Source of the DNA: Bordetella parapertussis | GTDB taxonomy: Bacteria; Pseudomonadota; Gammaproteobacteria; Burkholderiales; Burkholderiaceae_A | Direction of reading: 5' to 3' | Assembly (NCBI GenBank): GCA_945862985.1 | Contig: CAMAZF010000014.1 | Span: 1 to 51,205 of the forward strand | DNA: 51,205 nt | Shown: piece after piece, positions 32,424-40,647 of the stretch | Numbering within the stretch: position 1 is the stretch's first letter | Layout: every line of letters begins with the position of its first letter | The notes under the pieces: model-generated | What the model was told of the DNA's origin: nothing | What the model saw: the letters and a program-made list of their open reading frames with translations, nothing else | Database searches by the model: none | Made by a program: the position numbers and the translations under genes

Positions 32424-33471
32424 GAATTCTCGCGTCAAGACCCGAGGAGGCGCGCACCTTCAGCTGCGTCGGAAGGGCAATGGCCGTGGGGGTTCGGTCA
32501 CCGGAGATCAGACGGCTTAACCCCTGGGCGATCTGCTGTCCCGCCAGGTCGATGGATTGATGGATGGTGCTAAGGCTGGGATTCAGGTGTCGGGCCACCT
32601 GAATGTCGTCAAAACCGATGCATTTAATGTCTCTGGGAACCGAGATGCCCCGGGATGCCAAGAGCTGGATCAGGGTGATGGCGAGGAGGTCGGAGGCAGC
32701 GAAGACCGAATCAAAGTGATCCGTGAACCTTCCGGGGAGACGGTCAAGCCACCGCGTCATCTCGACCTTTGCAAGATCGGGCGCGAAGGGGACAGGCAGG
32801 TACTGGGCTTCGCTGATTGACACCCCGGCCGTCTGAAGCTGGTGCAGGAATCCCTCCCGTCTGTGGGCGACCTCGTACAGACTGGCGTCACCCAGAAAAA
32901 GTGTGCGGCTGCACCCCAAGTCCAGCAGGTGTTTTGCAGCCAGGATTCCACCGAGGCGATTGTCGCTGCCGACCGTCGAGTACTTCTGACCTTCCACTGC
33001 TGCCCCCCAGACCATCAAGGGGACGCCAGACGACGCCATGGCATTGAGCTGCTCGTGAGCGCGCCACTGGCCGATGATGATGAGGCCAATGGCTCGTCCG
33101 GTCTGGATCAAGGTTTGGCTCTCGTCTAATCGTTGGGCGTCGAATCGTGTCACGAGGACGTCGAAGTCTGACTCGGTCAATGCGTCAATGAGCGATCCCA
33201 TCAACTCCAAGAAAAACGGGTCCGTCACCTGTTGCTTGGATTCGCGATCAATGGGAATCACCAAGCCAATCGACTGACTTTGTTGCAATCGGAGATTCTT
33301 CGCGCCGATGTGGACCCGATAGTTCAGTGACTCGGCGATGCGGGTGATACGAGCCCGAGTCTCTTCTGCAATCAGGGTGTTTCCAGCGAGCGCGCGACTG
33401 ACGGTGGCCGTGGAGACGCCAGCCAGGCGGGCCACGTCTCGCATTTTGACCGTTGGATTTTTTGCAACCAT
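32416..33471 (-). CDS. LacI-family transcription regulator
   Basis: The 351-residue protein is a LacI-type repressor that should bind a small sugar-like ligand. The helix-turn-helix and hinge are at residues 8-60 (MRDVARLAGVSTATVSRALAG, hinge IGAKNLRLQQSQS). The ligand domain follows (IGLVIPID, SVFAASDLLAITLIQLLASRG, CIGFDDI). The start is ATG 33471; the open frame upstream is non-coding. Half-sites TTTGCA/TGCAAA overlap its own start, suggesting autoregulation. It is divergent from the TonB receptor gene, its likely target, and coupled to the TSUP gene. Confidence 0.92.
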   Translation of the reverse strand: MVAKNPTVKMRDVARLAGVSTATVSRALAGNTLIAEETRARITRIAESLNYRVHIGAKNLRLQQSQSIGLVIPIDRESKQQVTDPFFLELMGSLIDALTESDFDVLVTRFDAQRLDESQTLIQTGRAIGLIIIGQWRAHEQLNAMASSGVPLMVWGAAVEGQKYSTVGSDNRLGGILAAKHLLDLGCSRTLFLGDASLYEVAHRREGFLHQLQTAGVSISEAQYLPVPFAPDLAKVEMTRWLDRLPGRFTDHFDSVFAASDLLAITLIQLLASRGISVPRDIKCIGFDDIQVARHLNPSLSTIHQSIDLAGQQIAQGLSRLISGDRTPTAIALPTQLKVRASSGLDARIHV

Positions 33472-33485
33472 GCAAAATTGTTGCA
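33461..33485. promoter_or_regulatory. Overlapping operator-like repeats at the lacI-type start
   Basis: TTTGCA-ACCA-TGCAAA (33461-33476) is a perfect inverted repeat with a four-base spacer. TGCAA-AATTG-TTGCA overlaps it to 33485, and another TTGCA follows at 33489. They share half-site words with the palindrome at 33597 and lie over the start codon, so binding here would repress the regulator itself. Confidence 0.5.
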
Positions 33486-33596
33486 CAGTTGCAGATCGAG
33501 AGCGGGAGATAGTGAATCCAGATCGATCAGATGCTGCAGTGCACGCTACATTTGGTGCGCTGCTCACTACATTTTTGTTTCAGGGAAATCCCTGAA

Positions 33597-33610
33597 TGCA
33601 ATCGATTGCA
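33597..33610. promoter_or_regulatory. LacI-type operator upstream of the TonB receptor gene
   Basis: TGCAATCGATTGCA is a perfect 14-base palindrome with a central CG, the hallmark of operators bound by LacI/GalR proteins. It lies 70 bases before the receptor start in the 208-base region divergent from the lacI-type gene. Its half-sites recur at the regulator start. Confidence 0.75.
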
Positions 33611-33679
33611 AAAGGTTCAGAATTTCGCCGACAGCAGTCATCAACAACCACAACATTGAGACAAAAGAGGAAGACGACC

Positions 33680-35968
33680 ATGGGTCAAGCCACATTCCGC
33701 CGTACCGCACTCACCATCGCCCTGTCTGCCTGCTACAGCGCAGGCGCCTGGGCGCAGTCTGCCCCTGCAGCAGCCAATGCCAATGATGGCCTGAAATTCG
33801 ACCAGATCGTGGTCACGGGCACTGCCACGGCCCAGCCCAAGATGAAGCAGTCGGTCTCGGTGAGCTCGATTGACGGGGCTGAACTCCAGACCTCGGGCGC
33901 GGCCAGCGCCGCTGAGGCGATTCGTGCAGTGCCCGGTGTTCGATCCGAATCGAGCGGCGGTGAGGGGAACGCCAACATCACCGTGCGCGGCGTCCCCATC
34001 TCCGCAGGCGGATCCCGTTACGTTCAGCTGCAAGAGGATGGGCTGCCGGTGCAGCTGATTGGTGATGTCTCCTTCGCGACTGCGGACCAGTTCCTGCGCG
34101 CCGATTACACCACGGACTCAGTGGATGTGATTCGCGGTGGATCGGCATCTACGCTGGCCACCAACTCTCCAGGCGGGATCATCAATTTCATGTCGAAGAC
34201 CGGAAAGGATGGCGGCGGTGCCATCGGATATTCCGCTGGACTCGACCATCGCCAGAATCGTATTGATTTCGCTTACGGAGCAGACCTCGGCAAGGGCCTT
34301 TACTTCCACGTGGGGGGCTTCCACCGAGTGGGTGAGAGCACTCGAAACACCGACCAGAATGTCGAGAACGGTGGCCAGGTTCGCCTGAGCATCACCAAAG
34401 AGTTCAAGGACGGATATGTCCGGCTGAACCTCAAGAGCCTGGATGACAAGACCCCAACCTTTCTGCCTGTGCCAGTGACGCTCACCGGAAGCAAAATCTC
34501 CGAGATCCCAGGCATCGACCCCAAGACCGCTTTCTTCATCAATAGCAACCTCCCGGCCGATGTCACCGTCGATCGGAACGGAAACAAGGTTTCCACCAAT
34601 CCTGCAGACGGACTTGCTGTCAAGAACAACTCGATCGGCCTTGAGGCTCAGCTCAAGCTCGCAGACGGCCTCACCATCACCGAGAAGTTCCGTACTGCGG
34701 AGATCACCGGTCGCTTTTTTGGACTGTTCCCGGCGGGCGGCATGCCCAGCGACGCAGCCAACGGTGCGAATCGCTACACCGGAAGCATTCCGGTCTTCTC
34801 CGCGCATATGTTCAATACCTCGCTCGACGACATGGGCAACACCTTCAATGATCTTCGTCTGCAGAAGGTGATCTCCAGCGGTAAGGACCAGAAAATGACA
34901 CTTACGGGAGGTCTCTTTACAGGCGTCCAGAACGTGGCTCAGACCTGGTACTGGAACCGCTACAACATCGAGATGACGGGTGATGGCGCTCGCGTCCTGA
35001 ACAACGCTGGGCAGCCCACCACCAATCCTGTTGGCGATGCCACCACGACCTGGGGCGGATGCTGCTATCGCGCGATCGATGTTCAGCTCAACGCCACTGC
35101 ACCCTACGCTGGCCTGCTGTGGGAGCAAGGCGCCATGTCGATTGATGCAAGTATTCGTCGCGACAACATTGAGGGCTCTGGCTGGCAACAGTTTGGGAAT
35201 GCAGCCGGATGGAATACTGCCGGCCGCAATGTGGTGAGCTATGACGCAAGTCATTCTTCCTCGTCTGTTGGGGTCAACTATCAGATCGACAAAGACACCG
35301 CCACATTTGCACGCTTTAGCAAGGGCTCGTCTTACGCCTCCCCGGATCGCGTCATTTGGGATGCCGAGGTTGCGAACGGTTCTAAGCCCTACCCGGTGAA
35401 CAAGACCACGCAGCTGGAGGCAGGTCTAAAAGCACGAAGGGGCGCACTCTCTAGTTTTGTGACCTTCTTCTCTGCCAAGACGGAGGAGGACGGGGGCTAT
35501 GAGGTGACCTCCCGCTCGTACCTCAAGGACACCTATAAGGCCAACGGAATTGAGGCTGAACTGAACTGGAATATGGGCAACCTTCGTGTCGCAGGTGGCG
35601 TGACCCTGACGGACGCTGAGGTGGAGAAGACGGGCAAGAAGCCCCGTCGTCAGGCCGATGTGACTTACCAGATCATTCCTAGCTACCTGATGGGCAAGAC
35701 CGAACTGGGCGCACAGATCATCGGCACCACCAACTCTTATGCGGACAACGACAATACGGTTGAATTGCCCGCCTATGCTGTGGTGAACGGCTTCGTCTCG
35801 CATGAGATCTCGCGGGGACTGCAGGCCCAGTTGATTGTGAACAACCTCTTCGATGCCATTGGCTACACCGAGGCAGAGGGCCAGGGAAATCTGACCAACA
35901 ACCCGCTCTACATTGCACGTTCGATCAACGGGCGTAGCGTGAAGGCAGTGCTGAAGTACAGCTTCTAA
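33680..35968 (+). CDS. TonB-dependent outer-membrane receptor
   Basis: The 762-residue protein is a TonB-dependent receptor that takes a bulky ligand across the outer membrane. It has a signal peptide (residues 1-24), a TonB box-like IVVTG, a plug domain (AEAIRAVPGVRSE, NITVRGVPISAGG, DVIRGGSAS) and a 22-strand barrel ending in KAVLKYSF. There is no STN signalling domain. The ATG 33680 has AAGAGGAAGACGA upstream. Context (LacI-type operator, sugar-type MFS permease) suggests an oligosaccharide ligand rather than a siderophore. A strong terminator follows. Confidence 0.93.
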   Translation: MGQATFRRTALTIALSACYSAGAWAQSAPAAANANDGLKFDQIVVTGTATAQPKMKQSVSVSSIDGAELQTSGAASAAEAIRAVPGVRSESSGGEGNANITVRGVPISAGGSRYVQLQEDGLPVQLIGDVSFATADQFLRADYTTDSVDVIRGGSASTLATNSPGGIINFMSKTGKDGGGAIGYSAGLDHRQNRIDFAYGADLGKGLYFHVGGFHRVGESTRNTDQNVENGGQVRLSITKEFKDGYVRLNLKSLDDKTPTFLPVPVTLTGSKISEIPGIDPKTAFFINSNLPADVTVDRNGNKVSTNPADGLAVKNNSIGLEAQLKLADGLTITEKFRTAEITGRFFGLFPAGGMPSDAANGANRYTGSIPVFSAHMFNTSLDDMGNTFNDLRLQKVISSGKDQKMTLTGGLFTGVQNVAQTWYWNRYNIEMTGDGARVLNNAGQPTTNPVGDATTTWGGCCYRAIDVQLNATAPYAGLLWEQGAMSIDASIRRDNIEGSGWQQFGNAAGWNTAGRNVVSYDASHSSSSVGVNYQIDKDTATFARFSKGSSYASPDRVIWDAEVANGSKPYPVNKTTQLEAGLKARRGALSSFVTFFSAKTEEDGGYEVTSRSYLKDTYKANGIEAELNWNMGNLRVAGGVTLTDAEVEKTGKKPRRQADVTYQIIPSYLMGKTELGAQIIGTTNSYADNDNTVELPAYAVVNGFVSHEISRGLQAQLIVNNLFDAIGYTEAEGQGNLTNNPLYIARSINGRSVKAVLKYSF

Positions 35969-36041
35969 TCGGTCGTGGTGGCAGGGTGGACATTGAGGCG
36001 CTCACCCGCTGACGTTGTAAAGTTCATCCTGTTTTGAGGCA

Positions 36042-36073
36042 GGGAGGTCCCGAAAGGGGCCTCCCCTTTTTTT
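36042..36073 (+). terminator. Rho-independent terminator between receptor and MFS genes
   Basis: GGGAGGTCCC and GGGGCCTCCC pair (one G-T pair) with a GAAA tetraloop, followed by seven T residues. It is 74 bases after the receptor stop and only 13 bases before the MFS start, so the permease is probably made from read-through at a lower level. Confidence 0.85.
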
Positions 36074-36085
36074 CTGGAGTGACGC

Positions 36086-37396
36086 ATGAAACCGCTTTTG
36101 TCCTTCTGGCAGATTGTCAACATGAATGTTGGCTTTCTGGGCATTCAATTCAGCTTTGGCCTTCAGCAGAGCAATATGAGTCCCATCTATCAGACGCTGG
36201 GGGCAGATGAGAAATCGCTCCCGCTGCTCTGGCTGGCTGGCCCCCTCACTGGTCTGATTGTTCAGCCCATCATCGGTGCACTCAGCGATCGGACCACGAC
36301 TCGCTGGGGTCGCAGAACGCCCTATTTCCTCATCGGTGCCATTCTCTGCAGTCTTGGCCTGATCTTGATGCCCATGAGTCCAACACTCTGGTTCGCAGCC
36401 GGGCTGCTCTGGATTCTGGATGCTGCGAACAATGTGACCATGGAGCCCTACCGAGCCTATGTCTCGGATCGTCTTCGACTTGAGCAGCAGACTCGTGGAT
36501 TTCTGACCCAGTCCGCCTTTACCGGCTTGGCCCAGACGCTCGCTTACCTCACCCCCACGCTGTTTGTGATGGCGGGCCTCAGCAGTGCAGCAGTTGGAGA
36601 GAACAACATTCCTCAGTCCACCTACGCTGCCTTTATGGTGGGGGCGGTGCTCTCCTTCTTCACCGTTTGGTGGAGTATTCGTTCGGTCCCTGAGTTACCG
36701 CTGACCGAAGAGGAAATCCGTGTGATGCGTGCCAAGCCACTTGGACTCAAGACCATGGTGGAGGATCTTGTCTCCGCCTTTAAGGAGATGCCTTTGGTGA
36801 TGCGGCGGCTCTGGTGGATGAAGCTCTTTCAGTGGTACGGCATGATGTGTTACTGGATATATATCGTGCCCACCTTGGCCCTCACGGTCTTTCAGACCAG
36901 TGATCCGCTCACCGAAGAGTTCAGGCAGGCGGCCTTGCTCAATGGTCAACTGGGGGGCTTTTACAACTTTGTCGCATTCTTAGCTGCGTTCGCGATGGTG
37001 CCCATCTCCCTGCGCTTTGGGGCCTCCCGTGTGCACACCGTATGTCTACTGTTAGCAGGCGTGGGCATGTGGATGCTGCCCACGCTGGAGGGAAAGTGGA
37101 TGTTGTTTATTCCCATGGTGGGTATTGGTCTGGCTTGGGCGAGCATCATGGGGAATCCGTACGTCATGCTCGCTCGAAGCATCCCGCCAGAACGGGCGGG
37201 GGTTTACATGGGCATCTTCAATATGTTCATTGTGATCCCCATGCTCATTCAAATGGTGACGCTGCCACTCATTTATGACTCCCTGCTGGGAGGGAACCCC
37301 GGGCATGTGATTCAGCTCGCTGGTGTGTGTCTGATTCTGGCGGCAGTGGCTCTGCAGTTCGTCCCTAAGCCTGATCAAACGCATCCCAAGCCTTGA
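36086..37396 (+). CDS. SLC45/GPH-type MFS sugar transporter
   Basis: The 436-residue inner-membrane protein has about 12 hydrophobic segments and resembles the SLC45 family of proton-coupled sucrose/maltose-type transporters. Diagnostic are GIQFSFGLQQSNMSPIYQTL in helix 1, GALSDRTTTRWGRRTPYFLI in the 2-3 loop and LDAANNVTMEPYRAYVSD in helix 4. A GGAG site precedes the ATG. It follows the TonB receptor, and the two would move a di- or oligosaccharide through both membranes. No hydrolase is nearby. Its end overlaps the convergent AhpD-like gene by 32 bases. Confidence 0.88.
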   Translation: MKPLLSFWQIVNMNVGFLGIQFSFGLQQSNMSPIYQTLGADEKSLPLLWLAGPLTGLIVQPIIGALSDRTTTRWGRRTPYFLIGAILCSLGLILMPMSPTLWFAAGLLWILDAANNVTMEPYRAYVSDRLRLEQQTRGFLTQSAFTGLAQTLAYLTPTLFVMAGLSSAAVGENNIPQSTYAAFMVGAVLSFFTVWWSIRSVPELPLTEEEIRVMRAKPLGLKTMVEDLVSAFKEMPLVMRRLWWMKLFQWYGMMCYWIYIVPTLALTVFQTSDPLTEEFRQAALLNGQLGGFYNFVAFLAAFAMVPISLRFGASRVHTVCLLLAGVGMWMLPTLEGKWMLFIPMVGIGLAWASIMGNPYVMLARSIPPERAGVYMGIFNMFIVIPMLIQMVTLPLIYDSLLGGNPGHVIQLAGVCLILAAVALQFVPKPDQTHPKP

Positions 37397-37712
37397 GTGC
37401 CTCTGCGGCGTACATCAGGGCGGGTCCACCGCCCATGTACACGCAGACGGCCAGCATTTCCTCCATCTCGTCTCGGGTTGCACCCAGCTTTTTGAGCGCC
37501 TTGACATGAAAGCCAATGCATCCGGAGCAGTGCTGTGTGACGCCGATGGCCAGTGCGATCAGCTCTTTGTATTTTGCCGAAATGACGCCATCCGCACTCG
37601 CGGCTTGCGCGAGTTTGGCGAATCCCTGCATCGCCTCGGACTGGGACTTGCGAAAGGGGGTGAGGCACTCGCCAATGTTCTTGATGAGTGCTGGATGATC
37701 AAAGGTGCTCAT
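37365..37712 (-). CDS. Carboxymuconolactone decarboxylase/AhpD-like protein
   Basis: The 115-residue cytoplasmic protein has the AhpD-like helical fold. The redox pair and histidine are in QHCSGCIGFHVKAL (CxxCxxxH), and the glutamate relay is in KYKELIALAIG. Such proteins are usually thiol-disulfide peroxidase helpers rather than true decarboxylases. It overlaps the end of the MFS gene on the other strand, and the physiological partner is unknown. AhpC-AhpF is about 17 kb away and already has its own reductase. Confidence 0.88.
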   Translation of the reverse strand: MSTFDHPALIKNIGECLTPFRKSQSEAMQGFAKLAQAASADGVISAKYKELIALAIGVTQHCSGCIGFHVKALKKLGATRDEMEEMLAVCVYMGGGPALMYAAEALKAWDAFDQA

Positions 37713-37804
37713 GGATGCCTCCGAAAAAAGGAGACATCATGGCGCGAAAACGAGTTTGAGGGCATTGCGCCAAGTCAAAGGCATGCCATCTGAGGGACAG
37801 AGGG

Positions 37805-38017
37805 CTACTTGGGGGCGATCCCGGTTCCCATGCCCCTCGGGGGATATTTTGAACGCCCTTCCTTGAGGTCTTGCTTGCACTCCACGGTGAATCGCTCGCC
37901 CACCTCTGCTCTCACTTTCTCGGCGCGCTCTTGGCATGCTTTTTCGTCGACGAATCGATCCAACACCTGGAGATTCGTGGTGGTTCCAATCCAGAGAATC
38001 AAAAGCCACTCTTTCAT
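37805..38017 (-). CDS. Small exported or membrane-anchored protein, unknown
   Basis: The 70-residue product is not assigned to a family. It begins with a short hydrophobic stretch (MKEWLLILWIGTTTN) that could be a weak signal or anchor, followed by a charged helix with two cysteines (EKACQERAEKVRAE, FTVECKQDLKEG). An excellent GGGAGG ribosome binding site lies seven bases before the ATG, the best evidence that it is real. It follows the phosphofructokinase gene by 14 bases on the same strand. Confidence 0.65.
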   Translation of the reverse strand: MKEWLLILWIGTTTNLQVLDRFVDEKACQERAEKVRAEVGERFTVECKQDLKEGRSKYPPRGMGTGIAPK

Positions 38018-38031
38018 GCGGTGCCTCCCGT

Positions 38032-39276
38032 TTAATTGGAGTCTAGGGACCTAGGCTCAACTGCGTGAGCCCTGAGCAGGCTGGCCGACGGAAAGGCCGA
38101 ACCGAGCAGAGGACGTAAGTAATGGACAAACGCCTGGGTGACCTGGTTCCCGTCAGGGTGGATAAAGGCGTCTGGCATGACCTTGGTCTTGGCGGCCACA
38201 GCTTCGAGTGGCTGAATTCGAAGCTGGATGCGGTATTCCCCGACACGTTCAATTGCAACGCTGCCTGTGACTGCGGTTTGACCCGAGTGGGCCAGCGCCC
38301 ATTGGACGGCATAGGCGCCCACCTCTCGGGCCTCCTTCGCGTCCACATCTGAAACACAGCCCAGAAAGCTTCGCTGCAGGTAGCCGAAGGTGTCCCCCCG
38401 AACGCGCTTGAGTCCGAGCTTGGCCTTGATTTCATCACACAGAAGGTCTGCTAGCGCACCGGAGCCTGAGAGCTGAACATTGCCATGGGCGTCCTTTTCG
38501 GCTGATCCCTGGCGCTGCGCCATCAGTTTCGCCATGATGGGCTCGCCGGAGGCATCGTGGACACCCTCTGAGACCGCGACGACGCATCGTCCGAGCCGGT
38601 CGGTGACGCCTTTGACATCGGCGAGGAAGGCCTCGATGGAGAAGGGACGCTCGGGCAGATAAACCAGATGCGGGCCATCGTCATCTTGAACTCGCGCTGC
38701 GACGGACGCAGCCGTGAGAAAACCTGCATGGCGACCCATGACCACCGCCACGTAGACGCCGGGAAGCGACCGGTTGTCCAAGTCTGCGCCGGCGAAGGCC
38801 TGCGCAACGAATCTGGCAGCGGAAGGAAAGCCTGGGGTGTGGTCATTGCCCATCAGATCGTTGTCGATGGTCTTGGGAATGTGTACGGCCGAGAGGGCAT
38901 GGCCGGCGGCTTTGGCCTGTTCGGCCACGATGCGCACGGTGTCGGAGGAATCGTTCCCACCGATGTAGAAGAAGTGAGTGATGCCGTGGGCCTTGAGCAC
39001 CTGCATGATCTTCTGGCAGTAAGCCTCATCCGGTTTGTCACGGGTGGATCCCAGTGCGGAGGAGGGGGTGTTGGCGACAGACAGCAGGTGCTCCTCAGTT
39101 TCGAGGGAGAGGTTCAGAAGGTCCTGCTGAACAATGCCGCGCACTCCATGGCGGGCTCCATAGACCACTTCAACGCTGGGGAACTGTCTTGCGGCGAGTA
39201 TTGCCCCAACCAGTGATTGATTGATGACTGCAGTAGGACCGCCCCCTTGGGCGATCAAGATACGGGCATTCGGCAT
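38032..39276 (-). CDS. 6-phosphofructokinase, pyrophosphate-dependent type
   Basis: The enzyme phosphorylates fructose 6-phosphate to the 1,6-bisphosphate. The 414-residue product has AQGGGPTAVINQSLVG for the donor loop, FYIGGNDSSDT, PKTIDNDLMGNDHTPGF and MGRHAGF for the sugar phosphate. The Asp in GGND, where ATP-dependent enzymes have Gly (GGDG), together with the PKTIDND motif, marks the reversible PPi-dependent class. It works in glycolysis or gluconeogenesis and may serve the sugar taken up by the neighbouring permeases. The start ATG 39276 has an AAGG-like site. Confidence 0.9.
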   Translation of the reverse strand: MPNARILIAQGGGPTAVINQSLVGAILAARQFPSVEVVYGARHGVRGIVQQDLLNLSLETEEHLLSVANTPSSALGSTRDKPDEAYCQKIMQVLKAHGITHFFYIGGNDSSDTVRIVAEQAKAAGHALSAVHIPKTIDNDLMGNDHTPGFPSAARFVAQAFAGADLDNRSLPGVYVAVVMGRHAGFLTAASVAARVQDDDGPHLVYLPERPFSIEAFLADVKGVTDRLGRCVVAVSEGVHDASGEPIMAKLMAQRQGSAEKDAHGNVQLSGSGALADLLCDEIKAKLGLKRVRGDTFGYLQRSFLGCVSDVDAKEAREVGAYAVQWALAHSGQTAVTGSVAIERVGEYRIQLRIQPLEAVAAKTKVMPDAFIHPDGNQVTQAFVHYLRPLLGSAFPSASLLRAHAVEPRSLDSN

Positions 39277-39344
39277 AAAAAACCTTGATGGAGTGGGTTG
39301 GGTCGGTGCATGCTTTAAAACTTGATTCTAACGAGGAGATGTAG

Positions 39345-40472
39345 ATGCCGGGATTGCTGCCCAATGTTGATCCAGACGGCCTCCTAGAGTTCTCGGTGGT
39401 CTACACCGATCGAGCGCTCAACCATATGTCCAAGCGCTTTCAGGGAGTCATGGTGGACATCTCCAAGCTACTCCGGCAAGTCTATGCCGCACGGTCTGCC
39501 GTCTTGGTGCCGGGGAGTGGGACCTTTGGGATGGAGGCTGTGGCCCGTCAGTTTGCGCAGGGGCAGGATGTTCTGGTGGTGCGCAATGGCTGGTTTAGCT
39601 TTCGCTGGTCTCAGATTCTCGAACAGGGTCGGATTGCTCAGTCTGTCACAGTGCTTCAGGCGGAGCCGAACGATGCCGGGGTCGATTCGGACTGGCAGCC
39701 TGCACCGTTAGAGCACATTGAAGCGGAGGTGCGGCGGCTGCGTCCCGCGGTGGTGTTCGTTCCACACGTGGAGACTTCTGCGGGCCTGTTGATGCCGGAT
39801 GAATGGCTCCAACGAATGTCGAGGGCGGTCCACGAGCATGGTGGGCTCTTGGTGCTCGATTGCATTGCCTCAGGCGCCCTCTGGGTGAATATGATCGAGA
39901 CGGGCGTCGATGTGTTGATTAGCGCTCCCCAAAAGGGGTGGAGTGGATCGCCCTGCTGCGCCATGGTGATGCTCTCGGATCGCGCCAGATCCCACATCGA
40001 TGAGACCACGAGCAGCAGCTATGCGTGCGACCTCAAAAAGTGGCTCTCGGTGATGGAGACCTATGAGGCGGGTGGGCATGTCTACCACACCACCATGCCA
40101 ACAGATGCCTTGGTTCGGCTGCGAGACGTGATGCTTGAGACTGAGTCTGTTGGATTTGAACATTGCAGAGAGGCACAGTGGCTGCTGGGACTTCAGGTGC
40201 GTGAGTTACTTGAGTCTGCCGGATACAAGAGCGTGGCGGCAGAGGGTTTTCAGGCACCCTGTGTGGTCGTGAGTCACACCACGGATCCAGAAATTCAGAA
40301 TGGTAAGAAGTTCATCGCGCTCGGCCTCCAGACTGCGGCAGGGGTTCCGCTGCAGTGTGGGGAACCCGCTGGCTTTCGAACCTTTCGAATCGGTCTCTTT
40401 GGTCTGGAAAAGCTGATGAACCCGTCGAGGACGCTGGAGCACCTGAGATCTGGGTTGGCGGCGCTGAGCTAG
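39345..40472 (+). CDS. Class V aminotransferase (alanine/serine-glyoxylate type)
   Basis: The 375-residue PLP enzyme belongs to class V, near the alanine-glyoxylate, serine-glyoxylate and 2-aminoethylphosphonate aminotransferases. Visible are VLVPGSGTFGMEAVARQF (cofactor phosphate loop), VFVPHVETSAGLL, the PLP-aspartate LVLDCIAS and the Schiff-base lysine ISAPQKGWSG. GAGGAG before the ATG marks the start. The substrate cannot be settled. A link to phosphonates is conceivable given the phn operon, but the neighbours do not support it. Confidence 0.88.
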   Translation: MPGLLPNVDPDGLLEFSVVYTDRALNHMSKRFQGVMVDISKLLRQVYAARSAVLVPGSGTFGMEAVARQFAQGQDVLVVRNGWFSFRWSQILEQGRIAQSVTVLQAEPNDAGVDSDWQPAPLEHIEAEVRRLRPAVVFVPHVETSAGLLMPDEWLQRMSRAVHEHGGLLVLDCIASGALWVNMIETGVDVLISAPQKGWSGSPCCAMVMLSDRARSHIDETTSSSYACDLKKWLSVMETYEAGGHVYHTTMPTDALVRLRDVMLETESVGFEHCREAQWLLGLQVRELLESAGYKSVAAEGFQAPCVVVSHTTDPEIQNGKKFIALGLQTAAGVPLQCGEPAGFRTFRIGLFGLEKLMNPSRTLEHLRSGLAALS

Positions 40473-40477
40473 GTCTT

Positions 40478-40615
40478 TTGGATCGGCTTCGAGAGGCCCT
40501 TGCAGATGGGGAGATGTCCGAGGAGGAGGCTCGTCGCCTGGAGGCCATAAGAGACGAATTTAATCTCCCTGAGGAGCAGATTCGGGCCATTGCGGAGCGA
40601 GTCAGGAAAAGCTAG
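40478..40615 (+). CDS. Short helical ORF, doubtful
   Basis: From a TTG at 40478 this frame would give a 45-residue acidic helical peptide (LLDRLREALADGEMSEEEAR, then LPEEQIRAIAERV). The pattern of regularly spaced leucines and charges looks like a genuine protein rather than a random frame and recalls short carboxy-terminal helical hairpins. The frame is open upstream within the aminotransferase gene. No good ribosome binding site exists, and a fused or decayed domain is possible. Confidence 0.35.
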   Translation: MDRLREALADGEMSEEEARRLEAIRDEFNLPEEQIRAIAERVRKS

Positions 40616-40621
40616 ATGTAG

Positions 40622-40645
40622 GAGAATCCCCTTAGGAGGATTCTC
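40622..40645 (+). promoter_or_regulatory. Hairpin covering the ribosome binding site of the zrgA-like gene
   Basis: GAGAATCC (40622-40629) and GGATTCTC (40638-40645) form a perfect eight-base inverted repeat, and the loop CCTTAGGA can add CC/GG pairs. The ribosome binding site AGGAGG (40634-40639) is inside the structure, eight bases before the ATG at 40648. In RNA this would hide the binding site; in DNA it could be an operator. It does not match the Zur consensus. Confidence 0.6.
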
Positions 40646-40647
40646 AC

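Noticed and set aside
34118-35254. Long minus-strand open frame (378 codons) opposite the TonB receptor
   Set aside because: It is a mirror of the receptor codons; the receptor has clear plug and barrel motifs and the antisense product shows no family pattern.
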